Below, in pieces: positions 9,308 through 17,600 of a stretch of 64,000 nucleotides of DNA. Origin of the DNA: Chryseobacterium lactis (GTDB lineage: Bacteria > Bacteroidota > Bacteroidia > Flavobacteriales > Weeksellaceae); contig NZ_CP033924.1 of the NCBI RefSeq assembly GCF_003815875.1, forward strand, positions 4,836,001 through 4,900,000, in the 5' to 3' direction. Under the pieces are notes generated by a model. That model saw only the letters and a program-made list of their open reading frames with translations, ran no database searches and had not been told where the DNA came from. Made by a program: the position numbers and the translations under genes. How positions within the stretch are numbered: position 1 is the stretch's first letter; each line of letters begins with the position of its first letter.

Positions 9308-10498
9308 TTATTGAGCAAGTCTGATTCCGGTAAACTGCCACTGTAAATGGGTCTGGAAAAAATTTCGGTAGGTATTTCTGCTGTGTCCGGGAGGAGTTGC
9401 CACAGAAGCACCACGCAAAACCATTTGGTTGACCATAAATTTTCCGTTATATTCTCCTACAGCTCCCGCTTCTTTTGTAAAACCGGGATATGGAAGGTAG
9501 GCAGAATTAGTCCATTCCCAGCGTTTTCCCCAATTGAAATGTGCTGATGCCACTTCCCATTCGGCTTCAGTTGGAAGACGTTTCCCTTTCCATGAAGCAA
9601 AAGCTGAGGCTTCAAAAAAATTGATGTGGCAGACCGGTTCATCTAAGGCAATTTCCTGTAAACCATTTAAAGTATAATGCATCCATTGTTCATCAATAAA
9701 ATGCCAATATAACGGAGATTTAGCATTATTTTGCTTTACCCAATCCCAGCCTTCGGCGTGCCAGTGCCGGAAATCTTCATAGCCTCCCGCTTCAATAAAT
9801 TCCAAATATTCTTTATTGGTTACAAGGTGACTGCAGATTTTAAAATCATTCAGATATACTTTATGTCTTCCAAGCTCATTATCAAAACAGAAACTTTCCC
9901 CATTAAAACCAATTTCATAAATTCCTTCCGGAAAATGTATCATTTCTGAACTTTCTGCATTTTCTTTTTTTGAAATCTTTTCTTTTTTGTAAGCAGGAAA
10001 TAACGGGTTGTGTCCCAAAATATATTTAATATCTGTCAGTAATAATTCCTGGTGCTGCTGTTCGTGGTTCAAGCCCAGTTCCAACAGAGATTCCAGCGAT
10101 TCTGTAAGATATCCTCCCTGAAGAAATTCATCCATCTTTTGATCTACATACTCACGGTATTTAAAAACCTCTGAAACGGAAGGACGGCTTAGATTTCCCC
10201 GGTCGGTACGGATAACACGGGCTCCGATAGTTTCGTAATAACTGTTGAACACAAAATTATACTGAGGATCAAAAACTTCGTAATCCGGAAAATTAGGTTG
10301 TAGGATAAATGTTTCAAAAAACCAGGTGGTGTGCCCCAAATGCCATTTCGGCGGACTCACATCAACGATCGGCTGAACCACATAATCTTCAATTTCCAAA
10401 GGGCGACAGATTTCAACGGAATGATTGCGGATTTCCGAGTATTTTTGTTTCCAGTTTTTATGAAGAGTTGTTTCTACAAGTAATGCATCTTTTTTCAT
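9308..10498 (-). CDS. egtB: Ergothioneine biosynthesis sulfoxide synthase EgtB
   Basis: 396 residues with the two-domain layout of EgtB: an N-terminal DinB-like four-helix domain and a C-terminal formylglycine-generating-enzyme-type fold. The iron site is visible as the WHLGH segment (His53, His56) plus the HxxxHxE motif at His145, His149 and Glu151. The C-terminal domain has the family blocks ending in GHSRNTYRNFFQTHLQWQFTGIRL. The family joins the sulfur of cysteine or gamma-glutamylcysteine to hercynine in an O2-dependent reaction. No gamma-glutamylcysteine ligase (egtA) or amidohydrolase (egtC) lies nearby, which hints at direct use of cysteine, but that is inference. Second gene of the egt row, with a tight junction to egtV. 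Confidence 0.93.
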   Translation of the reverse strand: MKKDALLVETTLHKNWKQKYSEIRNHSVEICRPLEIEDYVVQPIVDVSPPKWHLGHTTWFFETFILQPNFPDYEVFDPQYNFVFNSYYETIGARVIRTDRGNLSRPSVSEVFKYREYVDQKMDEFLQGGYLTESLESLLELGLNHEQQHQELLLTDIKYILGHNPLFPAYKKEKISKKENAESSEMIHFPEGIYEIGFNGESFCFDNELGRHKVYLNDFKICSHLVTNKEYLEFIEAGGYEDFRHWHAEGWDWVKQNNAKSPLYWHFIDEQWMHYTLNGLQEIALDEPVCHINFFEASAFASWKGKRLPTEAEWEVASAHFNWGKRWEWTNSAYLPYPGFTKEAGAVGEYNGKFMVNQMVLRGASVATPPGHSRNTYRNFFQTHLQWQFTGIRLAQ

Positions 10499-10567
10499 AA
10501 AAAAATCATTTTTAAATTAGATTACTATCTACAACTTTACATTAAGTTGTTATTTAGTTATTTCAAC

Positions 10568-10667
10568 TTGTCATTCTGAATACAAACTGAAGGTTTGCGA
10601 ACGTAGTTCAGAAGTAAAATGAAGAATCTAAACTACCAATGAGATTCTTCCTCCGTCAGAATGACAA
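10568..10667. repeat. Nested inverted repeat in the egtD-egtB gap
   Basis: Outer arms of 12 bases (10568-10579 and 10656-10667; TTGTCATTCTGA and its complement) and inner arms of 9 bases (10621-10629 and 10642-10650; GAAGAATCT and its complement) match perfectly. The element fills half of the 199-base gap between egtD and egtB. It looks like a dispersed intergenic palindromic element of the kind common in Bacteroidota genomes; if transcribed it could fold and influence readthrough from egtD into egtB. There is no T-tract for a classical terminator. Confidence 0.6.
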
Positions 10668-10697
10668 TAGTCTAAAATTATATATAAGCACCTTAAA

Positions 10698-11678
10698 TTA
10701 TATCATCCAGATAGAATCTACAAACCAGTTTTTAGCATCTTTAATTTCACTAAGAATATGAAAACCTGAATCTCCGGCTAGTTTTTTGATATCCTGTTCC
10801 GAAAATTTCTGAGAAATTTCCATATCGATCAGTTCGTTTTCTTTGAAATGAAACAACTGATTTCCCACATGAACATCCTGATCACAAAGGCTTACCAGAA
10901 AGCTTCTGCAGGCTCCAGAAACCGGATCATAGGTCTGATAGTGTTGAAACTGCTTCTCATTGAAGTCAGCATTCAGTTCCCGATTGATTCTTGTGAGAAG
11001 ATTAAGGTTGAACGAAGCGGTAATTCCTGCCGGATCATTGTATGCGGCAAGAATGGTATTCGGATTTTTCTTCAAATCAAAGCCTACCAGAAATAAATCT
11101 CCCGGATTCAGTTTTCTTTTGACCTCGCTACAGAAATGTCTGGCTTCCTCAACTTCCATATTTCCAATATTTCCACCTAAGAAAAGGACTACTTTTTTTC
11201 TTTTCGAAATACCGGTGGCTTTATCAAGCATATCAAAATATTCACCTTCTAAAGGCAAAATTTTGAGTTCAGGTAACTTTTCCTGTAGGTTTTTCTGCAA
11301 AACAGTAAGGATATTTCCTGAGATATCGATGGGCATATAGGTAAAATCGGTCCCTTTCTCCACTAAATTTTTAAGGAGATAAGATGATTTCATGGCATCA
11401 CCGGCTCCTAGTTCTATCAGGTCAAAAGATTCATTGATATTGGAAATTGCTTTTGCAAGTTCTTCTGTTTTATTTTGAAATATATTGAGTTCGCAATGAG
11501 TGAGATAGTATTCAGGCATTGCCATAATCTGCTGGAAAAGATGATCACCTGTTTTGTCGTAAAAGTATTTTGAAGATAGTTTTTTGGGCTGAGCAGACAA
11601 GCCCTTCAAAACATCCTGCAGGAAACTACCGGCATAGTCATTTTTAAGCTGATGCTCCTGCTTTAACTGTATATTCAT
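10698..11678 (-). CDS. egtD: L-histidine N-alpha-methyltransferase EgtD
   Basis: 326 residues, the normal length. It is an S-adenosylmethionine-dependent methyltransferase with the family's N-terminal block (PKKLSSKYFYDKTGDHLFQQI, then MPEYYLTHCE, about 31-63), motif I IELGAGD at 88-94, and YMPIDIS (about 114-120). It trimethylates the alpha-amino group of histidine to hercynine, the substrate of EgtB. First gene of the row; a 199-base gap holding an inverted repeat separates it from egtB. The start at 11678 gives the usual N-terminus. Cytoplasmic. Confidence 0.92.
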   Translation of the reverse strand: MNIQLKQEHQLKNDYAGSFLQDVLKGLSAQPKKLSSKYFYDKTGDHLFQQIMAMPEYYLTHCELNIFQNKTEELAKAISNINESFDLIELGAGDAMKSSYLLKNLVEKGTDFTYMPIDISGNILTVLQKNLQEKLPELKILPLEGEYFDMLDKATGISKRKKVVLFLGGNIGNMEVEEARHFCSEVKRKLNPGDLFLVGFDLKKNPNTILAAYNDPAGITASFNLNLLTRINRELNADFNEKQFQHYQTYDPVSGACRSFLVSLCDQDVHVGNQLFHFKENELIDMEISQKFSEQDIKKLAGDSGFHILSEIKDAKNWFVDSIWMI

Positions 11679-11700
11679 AGTCTATATTTTGGGTTGGTTA

Positions 11701-11790
11701 TTAACTAGCTACAACTATCTTGCCGCCATTGGGATAAGTTTTCATCAACCTATGAGCTTCTACAATTTCCTCTTATTTAAAGATATGGTT
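11701..11790 (-). pseudogene. C-terminal remnant of a zinc-type alcohol dehydrogenase/quinone reductase
   Basis: On the minus strand, codons ending at the TAA of 11701-11703 read EEIVEAHRLMKTYPNGGKIVVAS, the typical C-terminal end of MDR-family dehydrogenases (EAHRLMES..GKIV). An in-frame stop at 11773-11775 separates it from a further five matching residues (NHIFK), and nothing recognisable lies upstream. It is therefore a decayed tail of about 30 codons, not an expressed gene. The rest of the 232-base gap (11679-11910) is AT-rich and would hold the start signals of the two divergent neighbours. Confidence 0.6.
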
Positions 11791-11910
11791 TATTTTTTAT
11801 TTTTTCTCTTTTGTTTAAAAAACTTACCCTCAGGAAGTAATAAATCCGTATTTTGAATTGTTTAATAATAAACTGAGAAAAATAAAATAACCGGAAAACA
11901 CTTCTTCAAA

Positions 11911-13407
11911 ATGAGAAAAATACATTTATTTATCATCCTTTTTTTATCACTGAATACTTTTGGCCAAAGTCTAAATGATAAAATAAAATTATTTGAGAGC
12001 AACCTGAATTATTGGGACAAGTCAAAAACCAAAAAATGGACTTTAAAGGAAAGGATGAGTTTTTACAATGCCAATGCAGTAAGTATTGCAGTCATTAAGG
12101 ATTACAAAGTAGAATGGGTAAAAGCGTATGGTTTTGCTGATATTTCTGAAAACAGACCAACGACTATTCAGACGCTTTTTCAGGCAGCATCAATCAGTAA
12201 ATCGCTCAATAGTCTTGGGATTTTAAAGCTGGTTCAGGAAGGTAAATTAGCTTTAGATAAGGACATCAACACTTATTTAACCACCTGGAAATTCCCATAT
12301 GATGAACTGTCAAAGGGAAAGAAAATCACAATCGCTAATCTGTTGAGCCATACTGCAGGATTGTCAGTTGGCGGTTTTGGTGGGTATGAAAAGGGCAAAG
12401 ATCTACCAACTACAATACAAACACTTGATGGACTGAAGCCTTCCAACTCACCCGCCGTACGTTCCGTTTTTGAGCCGGGTCTCAAATTTCAGTATTCTGG
12501 CGGTGGAACCACTATTACCCAACTTATTCTTGAAAATACCACCGGAGAAAAATATGAGGATTATATGTTGAAAAATGTTCTTTCACCTTTAGGGATGAAT
12601 GAAAGTTCGTTTAATCAGCCTCCATCACCCGATAAAATGAATCTTCTTGCGACAGGATATAATGCGAATGGCAAAGAAGTGAAAGGAAAATATCACATTT
12701 ATCCCGAAAAAGCAGCAGCCGGTTTATGGACTACGCCATCAGATTTAGCAAATTATATCATTGAGACCCAATTATCTTTAGCTGGAAAATCAAATAAAAT
12801 TTTATCTAAAGAACTATCTGCACAAAGAATTGAAAATAATTATGGAGTTTTCATGACTGATTTTAAAGGATCTAAATATTTCAGACACAGTGGCGGAAAT
12901 GAAGGCTTCGTTTGTCATTATATAGGAAGTGTTGAAGATGGAAACGGTGTTGTCATAATGACGAATGGAAGAAACAGCCAGCTTTTGGGAGAGATTGTAA
13001 ATAGCATTGCAAGCTTGAATCAATGGAAAAATTATCCTCTTGAGTCTCAAAAAGAATCAATTGCTTTAACCATAAGAAAGGAATGCGAAAAAAACATTGA
13101 CAAAGGAATTGAGCTTTATAAAAAACTTAAAAAGAACAACGGCAATGATTATAATTTCTCAGAAAATGAACTGAATGAACTTGGTTATGAGTTTCTGCGT
13201 GATGGCAATGTAGATGCCGCCATTAAAATTTTCAATCTGAATGTCAATGAATTCCCCAATTCTGCAAATGTATATGACAGTCGTGGTGAAGCCTATTTTA
13301 ATAAGAAGGAATATCAGCTATCGAAAAAAGATTATCAAAAAGTATTGCAGTTAGAACCAGCCAATCAAAATGCAAAAGAAATGCTTTTGAAATTGAATAA
13401 ACATTAA
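11911..13407 (+). CDS. Serine hydrolase (S12 beta-lactamase family) with TPR tail
   Basis: 498 residues with a signal peptide ending at NTFGQ. The catalytic motifs are Ser94-Ile-Ser-Lys97, Tyr195-Ser-Gly and His327-Ser-Gly. Residues about 400-498 form tetratricopeptide-type repeats (YDSRGEAYFNKKEYQLSKKDY and flanks), related to the tail of the protein at 3457-5298. Expected in the periplasm, acting on D-amino-acid-containing peptides or esters; the true substrate is unknown. It is divergent from egtD and followed by the MG2/plug gene 81 bases downstream, possibly independently transcribed. Confidence 0.85.
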   Translation: MRKIHLFIILFLSLNTFGQSLNDKIKLFESNLNYWDKSKTKKWTLKERMSFYNANAVSIAVIKDYKVEWVKAYGFADISENRPTTIQTLFQAASISKSLNSLGILKLVQEGKLALDKDINTYLTTWKFPYDELSKGKKITIANLLSHTAGLSVGGFGGYEKGKDLPTTIQTLDGLKPSNSPAVRSVFEPGLKFQYSGGGTTITQLILENTTGEKYEDYMLKNVLSPLGMNESSFNQPPSPDKMNLLATGYNANGKEVKGKYHIYPEKAAAGLWTTPSDLANYIIETQLSLAGKSNKILSKELSAQRIENNYGVFMTDFKGSKYFRHSGGNEGFVCHYIGSVEDGNGVVIMTNGRNSQLLGEIVNSIASLNQWKNYPLESQKESIALTIRKECEKNIDKGIELYKKLKKNNGNDYNFSENELNELGYEFLRDGNVDAAIKIFNLNVNEFPNSANVYDSRGEAYFNKKEYQLSKKDYQKVLQLEPANQNAKEMLLKLNKH

Positions 13408-13488
13408 TTTTTAAAATAAGGAGTAAGTATCTTTTCGAAACCTTTAAATGAGTAATTTAGCATTGGATTAAAATGTGTTAAGATTTCT

Positions 13489-15882
13489 ATGAGAAACATA
13501 TTCTTTTTATTACTTATTTCAATTGCACAGCCTGTTTTAGCACAAACTAAACTGGAAAAGGCCATTACCAATCTTGAAAAAAATTACGACCAGGAAAAAG
13601 TATACCTGCTGACCGACAAATCACAGTATGCAGCGGGTGACCAGATTTGGTTTAAAAGCTTTGTCTTTAATGGATATAATCGCTCTGCATTGTCTACCAC
13701 TCTGTTTGTTGAATTGTATGATTCTGATAAAAAACTGATAGACTGGAAGACCATCCTTCTTACAAACGGGGAAGGAAGCGGGGATTTTAAGCTTAAAGAA
13801 AACCTTCCGGAGCAGGTGTATTTTATAAGAGCTTATACGCCATATATGACCAATTTCATTGAAGATTTTCAGATTGTCAAAACGCTTCCGATTTACAATC
13901 CCAACTCAGCTGAAACATTAGAGATTTCCAAAAGTACCGATTGGTCTGCTAAAGCTTTTCCTGAAGGCGGCACTTTCATTAACGGGATGCCTACGAAATT
14001 TGCAGTAAGATTATCAGGCAATACTACTCTACCGGAAAGCTGGACCGGAAAAGTAATCGATAGCCAGACTCCAAATGTTTCTATTACAACATTTACATCT
14101 TTTGATAGAAATGTGGCAGCTTTTAAAATAACGCCAACTTTAGGAAAAAAATACCAGGTCATTATTCAGGATAATACCGGAAAAAAACAGACGATCGATT
14201 TACCGGAAGTGGCAAGCAGCGGGCTTAGTTTAGAAGTCAGCAGTTCCAAAGAAGGAATTAAATACAGTTTAAAAGGAGTTAACTTACAACACCAACTCCA
14301 ACATTATAAAATTGTAGGAACCGTCAACAACTATCTTGCGTATAAAGCCAATATCAATCAGTTAACGAATGATGTTTCAAGTCTTATTCCTTCAAAAATC
14401 AGTGATGGAGCGAACGGTATTTTACAATTAGCAGTGTTTGATGAACAGGACAATCTGGTTGCCCGCAGACTTTGCTTTATAAGACCTAATAATTTAAAGA
14501 TTAACAAAGCTCAAATTGTTGCCCGAAATATAAAACAAACGCCCGGATCTTTCAGCAGTATCGATCTTTCTCCGGAGACCTTTTTTAAAAACTATACCGT
14601 TTTGGTAAGTGAGGATAACGGAAGCAGCAATCCGGAAGAGGAAAATATACTGAGTGCTCTTTGGCTGACAGGAGATTTTACGGGCAAAATAGATGCTCCG
14701 GCACAATATTTCTCTACCAACGCAAATACTGAGGCTTTGGATGCTCTGCTTATTTCTGAAAACTGGAAACGATTTGACTGGAATGCTGTATTAAACGGAT
14801 CTGTTCCTGCCATTACCACCCCATCTCAACAATTTCTTTCTTATAAAATAAAGCCTGTTAAAAACAATGCACTGCTGAAAGATACCAATGTAACGGTAGC
14901 GTTAAAGTTAGGTGAAGAAGCACCTGCGGTTAATTTATTTAAAACTGATGAAAGTGGTTATTTTTATTTAAATAATATCAATTTTAATGAACCTTTAAGT
15001 ATTTCAATATTTGTAAATTCGGACAAAGATAAAGGATCTGACACTAATGATTTATTCTTCACGGCAGAACCTCTTATTAAGCCAACACCATTTAAAGGCA
15101 ATGTTCCGAATACAAAATACAAATTGGTAAAAGGTACTGAGAATAAGAAAACTCCACTTGCTATTTCCAGAGCGCTCAATAATCAGAAAAACATCAAAAA
15201 AAGTGAAAATGCAGAGGTCCAAATCGAAGAAGTAAAAATAACCGGAAAGAAACAAGACCCAAAAGAAGAATTAAACAACCAGCTGTCCACCGGAATGTTT
15301 AATTCTATGAATTCTACCATATTTGATTTTGTAAATGAAGATCAGCATGCTGCAGCATCAATCAATATATTAGACTGGTTGCAGGGGCGGGCTGCCGGAT
15401 TATCGTTTCAAAGAAACAGCTCAGGGCAGAATGTTCCTTATATGCGTGGCAGCCCGGCACTATTATATTTAGATGAAATACAAACTGATGTCTCTATGAT
15501 CAGCTCTGTTCCTGTCAGCAATATTGCAATGGTGAAAATTATAAAAGGAGCCGGGTTAATTGGCAATGCTGTATTGATCTATACGATGAAAGGAAACATG
15601 AGACCTAAAACTAATGAAAAAGACACGAAAAAAAATAACTTATCTATCATAAAAGGTTATGATAAGCCATCAGACTTCCCTATTGGAGTACTAGACGATA
15701 AGTCAAAAATAGAAAACGATACCAGAGAAACTCTTTACTGGAACCCGAATTTGTTTGACAGTGATTATGTGCCACCAAGAATTAAGTTTTTTAATAATGA
15801 CAGGGCAACACAATTTAAAGTTTTGATTATAAGCTTTGATGAGGATGACAATCTTCTGTATGACAAAGAAATTTTTAAATAA
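13489..15882 (+). CDS. Secreted MG2-like protein with C-terminal TonB-receptor plug domain
   Basis: 797 residues, signal peptide ending at PVLAQ. The first about 120 residues resemble the macroglobulin MG2 domain (KVYLLTDKSQYAAGDQIWFKSFV). Several beta-sandwich segments follow. At about residues 580-700 there is a plug-like domain of TonB-dependent receptors (IEEVKITG at the start, ILDWLQGRAAGL, YMRGSPALLYLDE, VKIIKGAGLIG). No beta-barrel follows, so it is not a complete receptor. This architecture is known in Bacteroidota as an uncharacterised envelope protein. A hairpin terminator lies just after the stop. Confidence 0.75.
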   Translation: MRNIFFLLLISIAQPVLAQTKLEKAITNLEKNYDQEKVYLLTDKSQYAAGDQIWFKSFVFNGYNRSALSTTLFVELYDSDKKLIDWKTILLTNGEGSGDFKLKENLPEQVYFIRAYTPYMTNFIEDFQIVKTLPIYNPNSAETLEISKSTDWSAKAFPEGGTFINGMPTKFAVRLSGNTTLPESWTGKVIDSQTPNVSITTFTSFDRNVAAFKITPTLGKKYQVIIQDNTGKKQTIDLPEVASSGLSLEVSSSKEGIKYSLKGVNLQHQLQHYKIVGTVNNYLAYKANINQLTNDVSSLIPSKISDGANGILQLAVFDEQDNLVARRLCFIRPNNLKINKAQIVARNIKQTPGSFSSIDLSPETFFKNYTVLVSEDNGSSNPEEENILSALWLTGDFTGKIDAPAQYFSTNANTEALDALLISENWKRFDWNAVLNGSVPAITTPSQQFLSYKIKPVKNNALLKDTNVTVALKLGEEAPAVNLFKTDESGYFYLNNINFNEPLSISIFVNSDKDKGSDTNDLFFTAEPLIKPTPFKGNVPNTKYKLVKGTENKKTPLAISRALNNQKNIKKSENAEVQIEEVKITGKKQDPKEELNNQLSTGMFNSMNSTIFDFVNEDQHAAASINILDWLQGRAAGLSFQRNSSGQNVPYMRGSPALLYLDEIQTDVSMISSVPVSNIAMVKIIKGAGLIGNAVLIYTMKGNMRPKTNEKDTKKNNLSIIKGYDKPSDFPIGVLDDKSKIENDTRETLYWNPNLFDSDYVPPRIKFFNNDRATQFKVLIISFDEDDNLLYDKEIFK

Positions 15883-15895
15883 TATATTTGCTTAA

Positions 15896-15930
15896 AAAGC
15901 CTTTCAATTCTTTTGGAAGGCTTTCTTATT
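15896..15930 (+). terminator. Rho-independent terminator after the MG2/plug gene
   Basis: Eight-base stem AAAGCCTT (15896-15903) pairs with AAGGCTTT (15917-15924), extendable by one G-T pair, and is followed by CTTATT. It lies 13 bases after the stop of the gene at 13489-15882. Confidence 0.75.
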
Positions 15931-16000
15931 ATTTTAAGATCTCACTAAGGTTTCTATTTTGTATTGAAAAATTTGATACATTCATGTCAGAAAATGAATT

Positions 16001-16612
16001 ATGAAAAAGTCTTCGCGATGCCTTATTTTATTTCTTCTTCTTGCAAAAGTTAATTTGTATTCACAAAAAGCGGCTGATAAGGATCATTACTCATTGCAGG
16101 TACGAAATGAGGTGGGTGATCTGAATAACGATCAACATGATGATAAGGTAATTGTAGAAATGGATGTAAAGGATGATACCAGACCATTGAGATTACAAAT
16201 ATTCCTCTCCCAGCCCAACAGCAAAAAACTTCAACTCGTTGTTTCTACTACAAAACTCATTGAAAGCCAATATCCGGCCGATAAAAAAGGAGAATACAAC
16301 GGGAATACCATTCCGGATTTTATCATTGAAGATGGTCATTTAAAAATGCTTACGGATATTAATGACCGGAAAAGCAGCTATGAATTCAGATATAAGCAAA
16401 ATAATTTCGAATTGATTAAAATATCACGGGTATCTTGGGACGGAAAAAATACAACTGCTGAAGCTGAAATTGACTTATTAGCAAAAACCAAAATAGAGTT
16501 TGAGCAAGAATTAGGTTCGGACAAAATCTTAAACAAAAGGAAAAAAGGGATCAAAATTGAAGCCTTGCCCAAAATTCAGGATCTGAGCTTTTCTGATCTG
16601 GAACAATATTAA
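16001..16612 (+). CDS. Hypothetical secreted protein
   Basis: 203 residues with an N-terminal signal peptide (about 22 residues, ending LYSQ). A GDLNNDQHDDKVIVE segment near residue 40 resembles the calcium-loop/FG-GAP motif of proteins such as VCBS/integrin-type repeats. The remainder is beta-rich and Lys/Asp-rich. No enzyme motif was found. It has its own upstream gap of 118 bases after a terminator, so it is probably a single-gene unit. Confidence 0.6.
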   Translation: MKKSSRCLILFLLLAKVNLYSQKAADKDHYSLQVRNEVGDLNNDQHDDKVIVEMDVKDDTRPLRLQIFLSQPNSKKLQLVVSTTKLIESQYPADKKGEYNGNTIPDFIIEDGHLKMLTDINDRKSSYEFRYKQNNFELIKISRVSWDGKNTTAEAEIDLLAKTKIEFEQELGSDKILNKRKKGIKIEALPKIQDLSFSDLEQY

Positions 16613-17113
16613 AACAACGATTTTTACTGAAAATGAACTAAGAAGCAACAAAGCCACGGATGAAGCGATATACATTATGTGTTCGCTTAGAAAAAATCAA
16701 TGAAGTTGATTCCATCTTTGTCCCTTAAAATAATGCAGTTGCATTATGAAATCTTTGCGTTAAAATCAAGCTACACCAGAACAAGTAACTCATTACCGAC
16801 GTTATTTTAAACCATTAAAATTTTTTAAGGATTTTAGAATAGTAAGGTAGGCTACGTCTTAAGATCCCTATTCTTATTAAAATCTTCGATTTTTTCTTAA
16901 TTAAACTTAACAACTTAATCATTCTTACTGGTTTAAAAAAAATTAATTAAGCTTTTAGAACGGTAAATTATTGGTGGATGGAATACAATTATAATACCCC
17001 AATCGAAAAATTATCAACTCTAAAAAACATAAACAAAGCAGTAAACTTCCTCAAAAAACACAATCTTTCAAAAGAAAATGCTAAATATTCCGTTTAATTC
17101 TTAAATTTAACCA
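16613..17113. other. Non-coding gap with a possible transposase-like remnant
   Basis: 501 bases without an intact gene. The first half is repeat-like intergenic sequence. At 16951-17097 on the plus strand a frame of 48 codons ends at TAA and lacks a start codon; it reads RTVNYWWMEYNYNTPIEKL and onward to KKHNLSKENAKYSV, with the W..YN..P spacing seen at the C-terminus of integrase-core transposases. This is weak evidence for an old insertion-sequence remnant. No terminal repeats were seen. Confidence 0.3.
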
Positions 17114-17584
17114 ATGCAAAAGAATCTTTATTTCATCATCATATTATTTTCTCTTACCAGCTGTTACACTTACCAGGTTAAAAAACAAGCGGATACCTCC
17201 ACCGACAATAAAAAAGAAGCTAAAAAGAATGCTACTTTGGCTAACAATACTTCGCCGCAAATCAAAACGTCAACAGCTGAATCTCAAAACATGAACGCTC
17301 AGCAAATACCTGTTCCGATCAATGTTCAGGACAAACTTTCCCCAGGTAAAAATGTTAAAATTAACGTTGACCGCAGGAGCTATAAAGTAATCGTTGACCG
17401 ATGGGAAAGTGACAGTCTGGTAGCCCACCCCGTTCATAATCCAAAGAAAATCCTGAAATTCCATAAAAACCAGATTGATGCTGAGAGAATTGCGGAAAAA
17501 CGCTTTTCACAGCCTATCGCTGATATTATTACGGTTACTGCCTATGCCGCAATTGGTGCCGGAATATGGTTTCTTCTCAAATAG
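17114..17584 (+). CDS. Hypothetical lipoprotein with C-terminal membrane helix
   Basis: 156 residues. Lipoprotein signal FSLTSC (Cys17) is followed by a Lys/Thr/Asn-rich linker (about 20-75), a compact domain with DRRSYKVIVDRWESDSLVAHP (about 85-120), and a C-terminal hydrophobic helix (ITVTAYAAIGAGIWFLL). The combination suggests a small envelope protein tethered at both ends. No family is recognised. It converges on the serine hydrolase gene at 17601. Confidence 0.6.
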   Translation: MQKNLYFIIILFSLTSCYTYQVKKQADTSTDNKKEAKKNATLANNTSPQIKTSTAESQNMNAQQIPVPINVQDKLSPGKNVKINVDRRSYKVIVDRWESDSLVAHPVHNPKKILKFHKNQIDAERIAEKRFSQPIADIITVTAYAAIGAGIWFLLK

Positions 17585-17600
17585 TTTTTAACCATTGAAC

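Noticed and set aside
16951..17097. Complete insertion sequence in the 16.6-17.1 kb gap
   Set aside because: Only a short transposase-like tail is visible; no terminal inverted repeats or target duplications were found.
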